From Hyphomicrobium sp. (GTDB lineage Bacteria; Pseudomonadota; Alphaproteobacteria; Rhizobiales; Hyphomicrobiaceae): a DNA stretch of 8,215 nt. The stretch is taken from contig JAUVPN010000109.1 of the NCBI GenBank assembly GCA_030598645.1, forward strand, positions 1 through 8,215, read 5' to 3'. The position numbers and the translations under genes are program-made. Under the pieces are notes generated by a model that had not been told where the DNA came from, made no database searches, and was given only the letters and a program-made list of their open reading frames with translations. Below, piece by piece: positions 1 to 6,183 of this stretch (position 1 is the first letter of the stretch; every line of letters begins with the position of its first letter).

Positions 1-1704
1 CGGGGTGCAGACGATCGGCTCACCCCGCACGTTAAAGCTGGTATTCACAAGCACGGGACAGCCGGTCTTTTGCTTGAAGTGGCGGAGCAGCGCGTGAAAT
101 CGAGGATTGGTTTCCGCATGAACGGTCTGCAGGCGTGCCGAATAGTCGACGTGGGTCACCGCGGGAATCTCCGAGCGGATCACGTTGAGCTTGTCGATGC
201 CGAAGCGTGCCTTCTGCTCGGGTGTCATCGCGCGCCGACGATTCTCGCATATGTCAGCAACGAACAGCATGTAGGGCGATGCGACGTCGTGCTCGAACCA
301 TTCGCTCGCATCTTCGGCGAGCACTGCCGGGGCGAAGGGCCGAAAGGATTCGCGATATTTGACCCGCAGGTTCAACGTCCGTTGCATTTCCGGGCTGCGC
401 GGGTCGGCGAGGATTGAGCGATTTCCGAGGGCGCGAGGACCGAATTCCATGCGTCCCTGAAACCAGCCGACCGCCTTTTCCCCGATCAAGGCACCGACGG
501 TACGCTTGTAAAGCTTCTCATCATCGACGACCTCGAAACGTGCGCCGGCAGCGGTCAGGCGCTCGGCGATGCCGTCGGCATCGTAAGCCGGACCAAGATA
601 GCCGCCCGCCATCCCGTCGAGGACATTGTTCGGCTCCCGGGCATGTCCAAACTCAATGTGATAGGCGGCGAGCGCTGCACCGACCGCTCCGCCTGCATCG
701 CCCGCTGCGGGCTGCACCCATATGTTCTGGAACCGCCCATCGCGCAGGACCTTGCCGTTGGCGACGCAGTTGAGGGCGACGCCGCCGGCGAGGCAGAGAT
801 TTGTCTCTCCGGTCTCCGCCGCGAGCGCCCGTGTCAATCTGAGCACGACCTCTTCGGTGACCGACTGAATCGATGCCGCAACATTCATGTGAAACGTGGT
901 CAAGCGTGCTTTCGGATCTCGCGCCGGCTCGCCGAATAGGGCTTCGAACCCTGCATTCGTCATGGCGAGGCCGCTCATATAGTCAAAGTAGCTTTGATCC
1001 AGTCGGAAGCTGCCGTCCGTTTTGAGGTCAATCAGATGCTCAAGTATCGTGGCAGCAAAGATCGGCTCTCCGTAGGGCGCAAGCCCCATCAGCTTGTATT
1101 CGCCGGAGTTGACCTTGAATCCCGTGTAGTAGGTGAAGGCAGAGTAAAGCAGGCCGAGCGAGTGGGGGAACTGAATCTCCTTGAGCAGTTGGACGTGGCT
1201 TTCCTCGCCCAGAGCCGTGGCGGTGGTGGTCCATTCCCCAACCCCGTCAAGGGTAAGGATGGCTGCGTGGTCGAATGGCGAAGGAAAGAAGGCGCTGGCC
1301 GCGTGGCTTAGGTGATGTTCGCTGAACAGCAACTTGGCGTCGTCGAAGCTGGAATCCATCGCGCGCAATTCGCGCACGAGCAGGCTCCTCTGAAACAGCT
1401 TCTCACGCAGCCATAGAGGCATCGCCATCAGGAACTGCCGGAAGCCGCGGGGGGCGACAGCAAGATAGGTCTCAAGCAGCCGCTCAAACTTCAGGAACGG
1501 CTTTTCGTAGAAGACGACTGCATCGACCTCGGCCAGGGTCGTCTTGCCCTCGCCCAAGCAATATTCCACGGCGTTCTTCGGAAAGTCGGCATCGTGCTTG
1601 CGCCGTGTGAAGCGCTCCTCCTGGGCTGCTGCCACCACCCGCCCATCGATCACCAGGGCAGCGGCGCTGTCATGATAATAGGCCGAAACACCAAGAACCC
1701 GCAT
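1..1704 (-). CDS. NodU/CmcH-family O-carbamoyltransferase, 3' end cut by window
   Basis: This enzyme family transfers a carbamoyl group from carbamoyl phosphate, via a carbamoyl-adenylate, to a hydroxyl on a sugar, antibiotic or toxin precursor. The frame stays open for 568 codons and leaves the window just after the conserved NTSFNVRGEPIVCTP motif, so probably only the last tens of residues are missing. The N-terminal ASKHA/Kae1-like half opens MRVLGVSAYYHDSAA, carries the metal/nucleotide motif HHLSHA at residues 130-135, GLAPYG at 207-212, and LAGGVALNC near residue 300. The C-terminal carbamoyltransferase domain has the signature GRMEFGPRALGNRS at 417-430. The ATG at 1704 is chosen because the family N-terminus begins there and GGAGAG lies 3 bases upstream of it. 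It is the last gene of an operon with DUF5989 and SxtJ genes, 24 bases after the DUF5989 stop. The acceptor substrate is not readable; saxitoxin SxtI is the closest analogue by gene order. Family assignment is very secure. Confidence 0.95.
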   Translation of the reverse strand, partial: MRVLGVSAYYHDSAAALVIDGRVVAAAQEERFTRRKHDADFPKNAVEYCLGEGKTTLAEVDAVVFYEKPFLKFERLLETYLAVAPRGFRQFLMAMPLWLREKLFQRSLLVRELRAMDSSFDDAKLLFSEHHLSHAASAFFPSPFDHAAILTLDGVGEWTTTATALGEESHVQLLKEIQFPHSLGLLYSAFTYYTGFKVNSGEYKLMGLAPYGEPIFAATILEHLIDLKTDGSFRLDQSYFDYMSGLAMTNAGFEALFGEPARDPKARLTTFHMNVAASIQSVTEEVVLRLTRALAAETGETNLCLAGGVALNCVANGKVLRDGRFQNIWVQPAAGDAGGAVGAALAAYHIEFGHAREPNNVLDGMAGGYLGPAYDADGIAERLTAAGARFEVVDDEKLYKRTVGALIGEKAVGWFQGRMEFGPRALGNRSILADPRSPEMQRTLNLRVKYRESFRPFAPAVLAEDASEWFEHDVASPYMLFVADICENRRRAMTPEQKARFGIDKLNVIRSEIPAVTHVDYSARLQTVHAETNPRFHALLRHFKQKTGCPVLVNTSFNVRGEPIVCTP

Positions 1705-1728
1705 GATCTCTCCGCTTGGAGGCTAGAA

Positions 1729-1878
1729 CTAGAAGATGGTGTAGATGAAGGGGGCCACCGCAGAGCCTTGGCTCATCACTAAGAGGCCGCCAAACAAGAC
1801 CATCACCAGCACAACCGGGATCAGCCAGTACTTCTTGCGTGCCAGCAGAAATTCCATGAGTTCACGCAGAAACGACAT
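1729..1878 (-). CDS. DUF5989 (SxtK-like) single-span membrane micro-protein
   Basis: A 49-residue protein that begins MSFLRELMEFLLARKKYW and ends QGSAVAPFIYTIF. An amphipathic, basic N-terminal stretch (residues 1-18) is followed by one hydrophobic span (about 19-36) and a short conserved tail. This matches the DUF5989 family essentially from end to end, including the family's QGSA-APFIYT-F ending and usual length of about 50 residues. The start at 1878 is six bases after the SxtJ stop, which suggests translational coupling; no strong Shine-Dalgarno is visible. The gene ends with two in-frame TAG codons separated by one codon. It sits between the SxtJ-family gene and the carbamoyltransferase, the standard context for this family. 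Function is unknown; I infer an inner-membrane accessory or anchor for the carbamoyltransferase. It is too short for many gene callers. Confidence 0.9.
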   Translation of the reverse strand: MSFLRELMEFLLARKKYWLIPVVLVMVLFGGLLVMSQGSAVAPFIYTIF

Positions 1879-1884
1879 CGCGGA

Positions 1885-2313
1885 TCAATATTGCTTGGTC
1901 ATAGGACCTGGCTGCAATTCGCTCTCCTTACGCGAGAGCCAATAGCTTGTCGACTCGCGCTCGAATTCGAGCGCGAGCGGGCGCTTGCCGCATAGGCGCA
2001 TGAGCAAGCCGACGGGGGTGATCACCACGAAGAACAGCAGTCCCATCACCAGCGGATTGACGATCCGGTGCAAGAGGCGCCCGAGCCGAAACCAGAATCG
2101 GTTGAGCGGCGCAAGAACCGCTGGCCATAACCAGGCCGTGATCGCAAACGCAATTGCTGCCGCCAACCAAAAGGCCCAATGGGACGTGCCTGCCCACAAG
2201 CCAATGCCAGAAATGATGGAGCATGCCGCCGCCATCACCAGGCCAAAGGCACGATTTGAGCCAGACTCGATTTCGGGCTCGCGTGCTAGATCCTCGTGAA
2301 AATTGGCGCGCAT
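1885..2313 (-). CDS. SxtJ-family membrane protein
   Basis: A 142-residue protein with three predicted membrane segments (about residues 22-41, 46-66 and 84-106) and a polar C-terminus containing GKRPLALEFERESTSYW, then a short ending with GPMTKQY. The order GSNRAFGLV, two hydrophobic spans, a basic linker with NRFWFRLGRLLHRIVNP, a third span, G-K-PL and SYW is the pattern of the SxtJ family. The open frame continues upstream to 2460, but that extension reads through a tRNA 3' end (2416-2443), so it cannot be the natural N-terminus. The ATG at 2313 (MRANFHEDLAREPE) agrees with the family start, although no good ribosome binding site precedes it. It is the first gene of the trio with DUF5989 and the carbamoyltransferase. 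The biochemical role is unknown; a membrane partner of the transferase is inferred from invariant neighbourhood. The family call is firm, the exact start somewhat less so. Confidence 0.85.
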   Translation of the reverse strand: MRANFHEDLAREPEIESGSNRAFGLVMAAACSIISGIGLWAGTSHWAFWLAAAIAFAITAWLWPAVLAPLNRFWFRLGRLLHRIVNPLVMGLLFFVVITPVGLLMRLCGKRPLALEFERESTSYWLSRKESELQPGPMTKQY

Positions 2314-2415
2314 AAATAATAAGAAGGCCTTGGCTGGAGAAATCCCTTGAGTTTTGGGATACCGGAAAGCGAGCACCTCGTCTAGTAACCCCGTCGGGTT
2401 GGGGGACCCTGATAC

Positions 2416-2443
2416 TGGTGTCGGCTGCGGGATTCGAACCCGC
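2416..2443 (-). other. 3' end of a tRNA (T-arm, acceptor strand and CCA), identity unresolved
   Basis: On the minus strand a perfect T-arm is present: stem GCGGG, loop TTCGAAT, stem CCCGC, followed by a seven-base acceptor strand AGCCGAC, discriminator A and an encoded CCA. Upstream I do not find the matching 5' acceptor strand (GTCGGCT) within a tRNA length, nor a credible anticodon arm. The preceding bases, GGTTTCCCCAC, could be part of a class II variable arm but this is weak. I read it as a 3' tRNA remnant of the sort left at the distal end of an integrated element. A full but diverged tRNA is possible and a covariance search would decide. Confidence 0.6.
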
Positions 2444-2475
2444 GTGGGGAAACCATCCAATCTAGTGGAGCGACT

Positions 2476-3366
2476 CTAACATTTGCTTCCCGCGTTTGAC
2501 AGCGGCGAGGACGCGGTTGGGGTCGGCGGATTCAAGTAAACCGCCTTCCGCCCCGTCTTGGAATCGGAAAGCATAAGACAGCCATGTTCCTCGCTGACGT
2601 GCTCCCATCGCAGGGTGAGGATTTCGTTTCGCCGCGCCCCCGTGAAAGTAAGCAGGCGAATTGCAGCTATTGCCCACGGGGAGCAGCTCTTGTCTTTCTC
2701 AGCCTCACGCAAAGCATCACCCAAGCGGCCAAGCTCGGCTTGGCTCAGAAAGCGCTCCCGCCTTCCCTCGCGGTACTTCTCGACGTGGCGGCAAGGGTTA
2801 GAGCCATCGGGGCTAAGCCCATGCTTCTCAGCCCATCCGAAAAACTTGGAGAGCAGCGCCAGCGTCCGATTGGCCTGGTAGGGCGTGCTCGCCAGCTCGT
2901 GATGCAGCTTGGCAATGTCCTGGCGCTTTAATTCACCGATGGGGCGACGCCCAAGGCGCGGCAGGATGTGGAGCCTTGCGGTCCGCAGATACTCGCTCGC
3001 GGTACGGGCTTTTAGCTTCGGCCTGACGTGTTCAGCCATGAATTGCTCAAGCACCACGGCCAGCGACTTACCGGCTCTTGTCTTGTCTCGCTCGTCTGCG
3101 GGATCACGCCCAGCGGCAATCTCCCCAAGCAAGCGCTTAGCCTCAGCACGCGCAGCCATTGGGGTCAGTTCCCCATGTTGGCCAATGGTGACGCGCCGCG
3201 TCCGCCCTTTGCGTCCTCCGAGTTGGTACTGCACGAGGTAAACCTTGCGGCCCGCTGGCGTGATTTTCAGCCCGAAGCCGGCGAGTTCTCGATCCCACAG
3301 ATACGCATCGGTTTGACCGGCCTTGGCGGCGTCTACAGCGCGCTTTGTGATACGTCCCTTAGCCAT
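2476..3366 (-). pseudogene. P4-type tyrosine integrase, truncated before the catalytic C-terminus
   Basis: The 296-residue product has the layout of P4/CP4-type phage and island integrases. An arm-binding DUF4102-like domain is at about 1-95 (ITKRAVDAAKAG, LWDRELAGFGLKITPAGRK). A SAM-like core-binding domain is at about 100-185. The start of the catalytic domain includes the first active-site arginine in FTGARRNEILTLRW (R245) and the beta-hairpin lysine in DSKTG (K270). After LNPP at 278-281 the family similarity ends, and the frame stops 15 residues later. The HxxR box, the second His/Trp and the tyrosine nucleophile are all absent; family members are about 400 residues, so roughly a quarter is lost and the protein should be unable to recombine DNA. 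It reads toward the tRNA remnant at 2416-2443 and away from the tRNA-Arg half at 3550-3594. The N-terminal start at 3366 matches the family. Confidence 0.85.
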
Positions 3367-3421
3367 GCTGCCTCCTCCCTAACGCCTGCCACGGCCCAAC
3401 GTGGGGCCTCTCGTCCCACTC

Positions 3422-3442
3422 TAGTAACGACATAGTAACGAC
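3422..3442. repeat. Tandem 10-mer repeat upstream of the integrase, candidate arm-type sites
   Basis: TAGTAACGAC occurs twice with an 11-base period, separated by a single A. It lies 56 bases upstream of the integrase start and about 110 bases from the tRNA-Arg half. P4- and lambda-type integrases bind short direct repeats (arm sites) with their N-terminal domain in exactly this zone between int and att. The repeat itself is seen directly; the binding role is inference. Confidence 0.5.
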
Positions 3443-3549
3443 GCCGAGAGGAAACAACAAGAACGTATCGGAAACGCGCGGAAAGAAAGATGTTGGAAAC
3501 AGTCACTCTAGGAACGGGGATGACACTAGGAGAAAGACCGAACCCGTCA

Positions 3550-3594
3550 TTCCTAATCTGAGGGTCGCAGGTTCGAATCCTGCCGGGGTCGCCA
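3550..3594 (+). other. 3' half of tRNA-Arg(CCT), probable attachment site
   Basis: The plus strand folds exactly as the 3' half of a tRNA. A seven-base anticodon loop TTCCTAA gives anticodon CCT at 3552-3554. It is followed by the 3' anticodon strand TCTGA, a five-base variable region GGGTC, T-stem GCAGG, loop TTCGAAT, T-stem CCTGC, acceptor strand CGGGGTC, discriminator G and an encoded CCA. The bases upstream do not pair with the anticodon strand and contain no D-arm or GACCCCG acceptor strand, so the 5' half is missing. A tRNA half that begins at the anticodon loop and lies next to a P4-type integrase is the classic signature of an att site, here the end carrying the chromosomal 3' copy. 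An intact tRNA-Arg(CCT) is expected at the other end of the element or elsewhere in the genome. Confidence 0.75.
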
Positions 3595-3724
3595 TTAAAT
3601 CAAGCACTTAGCGGCAATTTACCCTCAGACCAGGGCTGGATTATGTGCTGCTTTCTTCGGTGGCTTCTGTGCGATATCCAAGGTCTGGTGGCGGGAACGC
3701 TGCCCCACCTGGTAGCAGCCTGCA

Positions 3725-3754
3725 AATGTCCGCTTGTGACCCAAAGCGGACATT
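3725..3754. repeat. Palindromic intergenic repeat, 11-bp perfect stem
   Basis: AATGTCCGCTT at 3725-3735 is followed, after an eight-base loop, by its exact reverse complement AAGCGGACATT at 3744-3754. There is no T-run on either side, so it is a poor intrinsic terminator. Similar palindromes with a TGTCCGCTT core are, from memory, dispersed in rhizobial genomes, which suggests an interspersed repeat. The surrounding stretch 3595-3878 holds no convincing gene; the open frames across it have low-complexity, unrecognisable products. Confidence 0.6.
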
Positions 3755-3878
3755 CGCTCATTAAGAAAGAGGCGGTTGTTTGGGCTGTGGCGCATCCTAG
3801 CCAGACGGGCTGGCCTAAATTGCTAGAGTTGAGGCAAGTCCCAGAGGTGCTGATGAGTGACACTTCCACTCGCGCAAG

Positions 3879-4487
3879 CTACTGCGAGATGATGGGTGGT
3901 GCGGTCGAGCCTCTAAAGGCTCTCAGCCCCAGGCCCCATTGCGTGACGCAGTCCGCGGCCCCCATGCTTGAACCCTCAATCAGCTTGACGCGGGAACGTT
4001 CCACCAAGTGGATCGCCCCGGCGGTCAACAGCGGAGATGAGGGAACATAAACCGTCAGATACGGATCGCCTTCATCCTCCATGACGAATCCAAGAACGGC
4101 CGTACCTGGCGCGAAGAGCGTAACCAGTGCCGGGGGATACAACATTTTGCTTCCAGCAATGCCCCGCAATAGGTTTGCAACGATCTCAAAGCCGGGAATG
4201 ACTGAACGAAGCCGAGACTCGACCTTTTCGAGCGTTAGCGCTCCAAGCCGCGTGCTAACGAGCGCTCCAACCACGTAACAAATCAAAAGCAGGATGAGGA
4301 GGGCCAGCAAAATAAGCAAGCCGGTGCCGATGTAAGGATTGATGCTCAGATAGGGAGCCAGAGGCTCGGATAAAGTCTTTAATACACCAAACAGCTTCAC
4401 CGTAATGAAGGCCACAATGAAAACGGGCAAAAGGGCTATAGCACCATAAATGATGTTAGTGCGGATTTGAGGTCGTGATCTGTTCAT
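3879..4487 (-). CDS. DUF502 family inner-membrane protein
   Basis: A 202-residue protein with two strong transmembrane segments (about residues 12-33 and 52-77) and a C-terminal soluble domain. The second half has the DUF502 pattern: a VIPGFEIVANLLRGI segment near 96-110, then a strand-rich stretch with LVTLFAPGTAVLGFVMED, YLTVYVPSSPLLTAGAIHLVE and a final acidic/aliphatic segment. The family is found in many bacteria and in plant plastid-related proteins, and its molecular function is not established. The ATG at 4487 is preceded by an AGGGAA Shine-Dalgarno-like run about eight bases upstream. It stands alone, 213 bases downstream of the porin stop and well upstream of the mobile-element scar. 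The last 15 or so residues are not conserved-looking. Location and family are confident; role unknown. Confidence 0.85.
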   Translation of the reverse strand: MNRSRPQIRTNIIYGAIALLPVFIVAFITVKLFGVLKTLSEPLAPYLSINPYIGTGLLILLALLILLLICYVVGALVSTRLGALTLEKVESRLRSVIPGFEIVANLLRGIAGSKMLYPPALVTLFAPGTAVLGFVMEDEGDPYLTVYVPSSPLLTAGAIHLVERSRVKLIEGSSMGAADCVTQWGLGLRAFRGSTAPPIISQ

Positions 4488-4519
4488 GGTCAGGTTTCCC
4501 TACATATCCTGCGATCAGG

Positions 4520-4534
4520 CAGCTGGAACAGCTG
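4520..4534. repeat. CAGCTG-GAA-CAGCTG direct and inverted hexamer repeat
   Basis: Two CAGCTG hexamers, each itself palindromic, are separated by three bases, so the unit can be a direct repeat or a six-bp hairpin. It lies 32 bases upstream of the DUF502 start, between that gene and the porin. It could be an operator or a leader hairpin, but nothing else supports a role. I see no clear promoter in 4488-4700. Confidence 0.3.
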
Positions 4535-4666
4535 GGCTCCCCTTCAAGTGTCATCAAACAGATAGCGGTGACAACATCCCTTCGTACCTTTCCCTCCCTG
4601 ACCCGCCAACTTTTGGGTCTTCACTGAGCTGGCCGTGGGGCACATCTGCGTGGCGACGGCCCTGCA

Positions 4667-4690
4667 CTCAAGCGGCATTGCTGCCTTGAG
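4667..4690. terminator. Imperfect hairpin just after the porin stop
   Basis: CTCAA pairs with TTGAG and GGCA with TGCC, with a two-base bulge and a four-base loop. It begins about ten bases beyond the porin stop codon on the minus strand. No T-tract follows in the transcribed direction, so it fits a transcript 3'-end stabilising hairpin or a factor-dependent end better than a strong intrinsic terminator. Confidence 0.3.
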
Positions 4691-4700
4691 CTCAGTCTTC

Positions 4701-6071
4701 TTACATGTTCACTCGGGCGCGCAATCCGAACACGGCGATCTGATCCTCGGTCGGGTGCAGCGATGGATTTAGCAGTAGCTGTGCATCGGCGGTGATCGCG
4801 ATATTGTCGGAGAACTGATAACGGTAGAACGCCTCCAGCGTGGTCTGGTCTGCAAGGCCTGCGACGGCTGGATCATTCCACGCCGCCGCAAACCCGACCA
4901 GGTCTCGATACCGTGGGAAGTAATACAAGAACCCGCCGCTGACGGCTTTGTTGTAGAGGGGCGCTTCCCCATCCGACCATCCGGCACGGACGAATGGCAT
5001 GAACACGTCGTTGATCGTCACATTGGCGGAGACAACGACCCCATGACTTTCCGGAATACCGGCGTCCGTACGCTCATCAACGTGCCAGGCGCCAACATGG
5101 ACGTTGGTCAGAAAGCGCTCGTCCTTTGACGGCGTCCAACCGACTTCGCCATACGTGAAAACTTCACTCCCGCCGGGAAAGAACGCGATCTCGGTCAATG
5201 ACCCGTTCGCGTCGCTGATGAGGCCCTTCGCAAAGAACTGATCTGTCAGCATTGTCCCGGCCGCAAAGCCAAAGCCTTGGTCCGGCAGAGCGATCGAGGG
5301 GTTGGCGAGAGTCGACAGATTCAAAAAGGTCGTGCGCTGATTGGCATATCCCAAGATATCGATGTAGTCTGTCGGATCGATGCGTCCAACGACAAAGCCG
5401 CTCCGCCCTTGAGCGAGGGCTTGCTCCCAATACAGCGTTGTCAGAGACGCGCCGCTGTCTGAAAACGTGGTGCCGGTGATTCCGAGATAGCCGATCTCGC
5501 TGCCAAGCTGCGCGGGCGTGAGTTCGGTCCAGAGTTCATGCCTTTGTTCGACGAGGAATACCAGCGAGCCGGGATTTTGCGTGTCGCGGCCAACGAGCTG
5601 CCATTTGCCGAATATGCGTGCATTGCCGCTCGATGCTTGTCCATCATCGGAGAGACTGTCGGTGCTGCTTTGATAGAGCGCCTGATAGTCGACCCCGATC
5701 TGCAGGCCATAGAGTTGTTTGAAGCGCTTTAGACTATCTTCGATAGGCTGGAATATCGCGTCCACGCCCGGGCGGCGAGAGACGGTCTCGCGCTTAGCGG
5801 CATCTTCTTGGAGCTGTGGGCCAACCGATTGCGGACCGCCGAGCCCGCCTGTGGCGGCTCTCCGCAAAATCTCAGCACCGCTGCCGGACTGCTCCACCGC
5901 CGCTCCATCACCGTCTTGCGCCCATGCGACCACGGGCACCGTAAATGCGGTGATAGCAAAGGTCGTGAAGACAATTGAGGGTAGGGAGTGCGATATCATC
6001 GCCACTACGTCTCTAGTGCAGCGTTGCCAAGGCCATGCATCCCTTGTCTCTCCACGCGGCGGGTAGGGCAT
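4701..6071 (-). CDS. OprB-family carbohydrate porin
   Basis: An outer-membrane beta-barrel channel of the carbohydrate-selective porin type, expected to admit sugars or similar small solutes. Family features run through the mature part: a periplasmic lead-in (IFQPIEDSLKRFKQLYGLQIGVDYQALYQSS), GKWQLVGRDTQNPGSLVFLVEQRHE, LYWEQALAQGRSGFVVGRIDPTDYID, an FFAKGL-SDANG strand, and alternating barrel strands to the end (AVFGLRARVNM). The last residue is Met rather than the usual Phe. Two in-frame starts compete. The ATG at 6071 has a strong GGGAGGG ribosome site at good spacing but gives a long n-region. The ATG at 5999 starts directly at the signal peptide (hydrophobic core, cleavage after VVAWA, residue 51 of the long form) but has a weak ribosome site. 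I give the longer form on the ribosome-site evidence. It follows the amidohydrolase by 112 bases without an obvious terminator, suggesting joint uptake and processing; the substrate is unknown. Confidence 0.88.
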   Translation of the reverse strand: MPYPPRGETRDAWPWQRCTRDVVAMISHSLPSIVFTTFAITAFTVPVVAWAQDGDGAAVEQSGSGAEILRRAATGGLGGPQSVGPQLQEDAAKRETVSRRPGVDAIFQPIEDSLKRFKQLYGLQIGVDYQALYQSSTDSLSDDGQASSGNARIFGKWQLVGRDTQNPGSLVFLVEQRHELWTELTPAQLGSEIGYLGITGTTFSDSGASLTTLYWEQALAQGRSGFVVGRIDPTDYIDILGYANQRTTFLNLSTLANPSIALPDQGFGFAAGTMLTDQFFAKGLISDANGSLTEIAFFPGGSEVFTYGEVGWTPSKDERFLTNVHVGAWHVDERTDAGIPESHGVVVSANVTINDVFMPFVRAGWSDGEAPLYNKAVSGGFLYYFPRYRDLVGFAAAWNDPAVAGLADQTTLEAFYRYQFSDNIAITADAQLLLNPSLHPTEDQIAVFGLRARVNM

Positions 6072-6183
6072 TGAGACCCTCCCCCAACGCGACCTTACTT
6101 ACGGGCACACACGCAGGTGCAATGAAAGCTCTCCCCGACGCTCACATAATTCCTGACCTAAGCGTCCCATCCGCGAAGCTCTC

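Larger units (their letters stand above)
2416..3594. mobile_element. Remnant of a tRNA-targeting integrative element
   Basis: A dead integrase lies between two tRNA 3' ends: a tRNA-Arg(CCT) half on the plus strand at its right and a different tRNA 3' end on the minus strand at its left. In P4-type elements a tRNA 3' fragment marks an element end, and the integrase lies close to an attachment site. The two fragments are not copies of each other, so they are not a simple attL/attR pair. The most economical reading is that the integrase belongs to the tRNA-Arg site and that later deletion or recombination removed its 3' end and most of the element. The boundaries given are the outer tRNA ends; the true extent of the original island, including whether the carbamoyltransferase operon was part of it, cannot be settled here. 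Confidence 0.5.

Noticed and set aside
70..1311. Several plus-strand open frames of about 100 residues
   Set aside because: They lie opposite the carbamoyltransferase, whose conserved motifs are continuous across the whole region.
2342..2400. Two small hairpins (ATCCC/GGGAT at 2342-2360 and AACCC/GGGTT at 2387-2400) ahead of the SxtJ gene, considered as a terminator or riboswitch
   Set aside because: Each stem is only five base pairs, there is no T-tract, and no conserved riboswitch core is visible.
2314..2460. N-terminal extension of the SxtJ-family frame up to 2460
   Set aside because: It reads straight through a tRNA T-arm and CCA end and has no family similarity; the conserved start is at 2313.
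2444..2510. A complete tRNA upstream of the minus-strand T-arm
   Set aside because: No matching 5' acceptor strand, D-arm or anticodon arm could be found by eye at the right spacing.
3600..3869. Minus-strand 89-residue open frame in the intergenic stretch
   Set aside because: It spans the palindromic repeat, has low-complexity content with no recognisable domain, and no supporting ribosome site; similar spurious frames arise over this kind of repeat.
4486..4689. Plus-strand 67-residue open frame between porin and DUF502 genes
   Set aside because: It is rich in Pro/Ser/Trp without any pattern, overlaps the DUF502 start region, and has no family resemblance.
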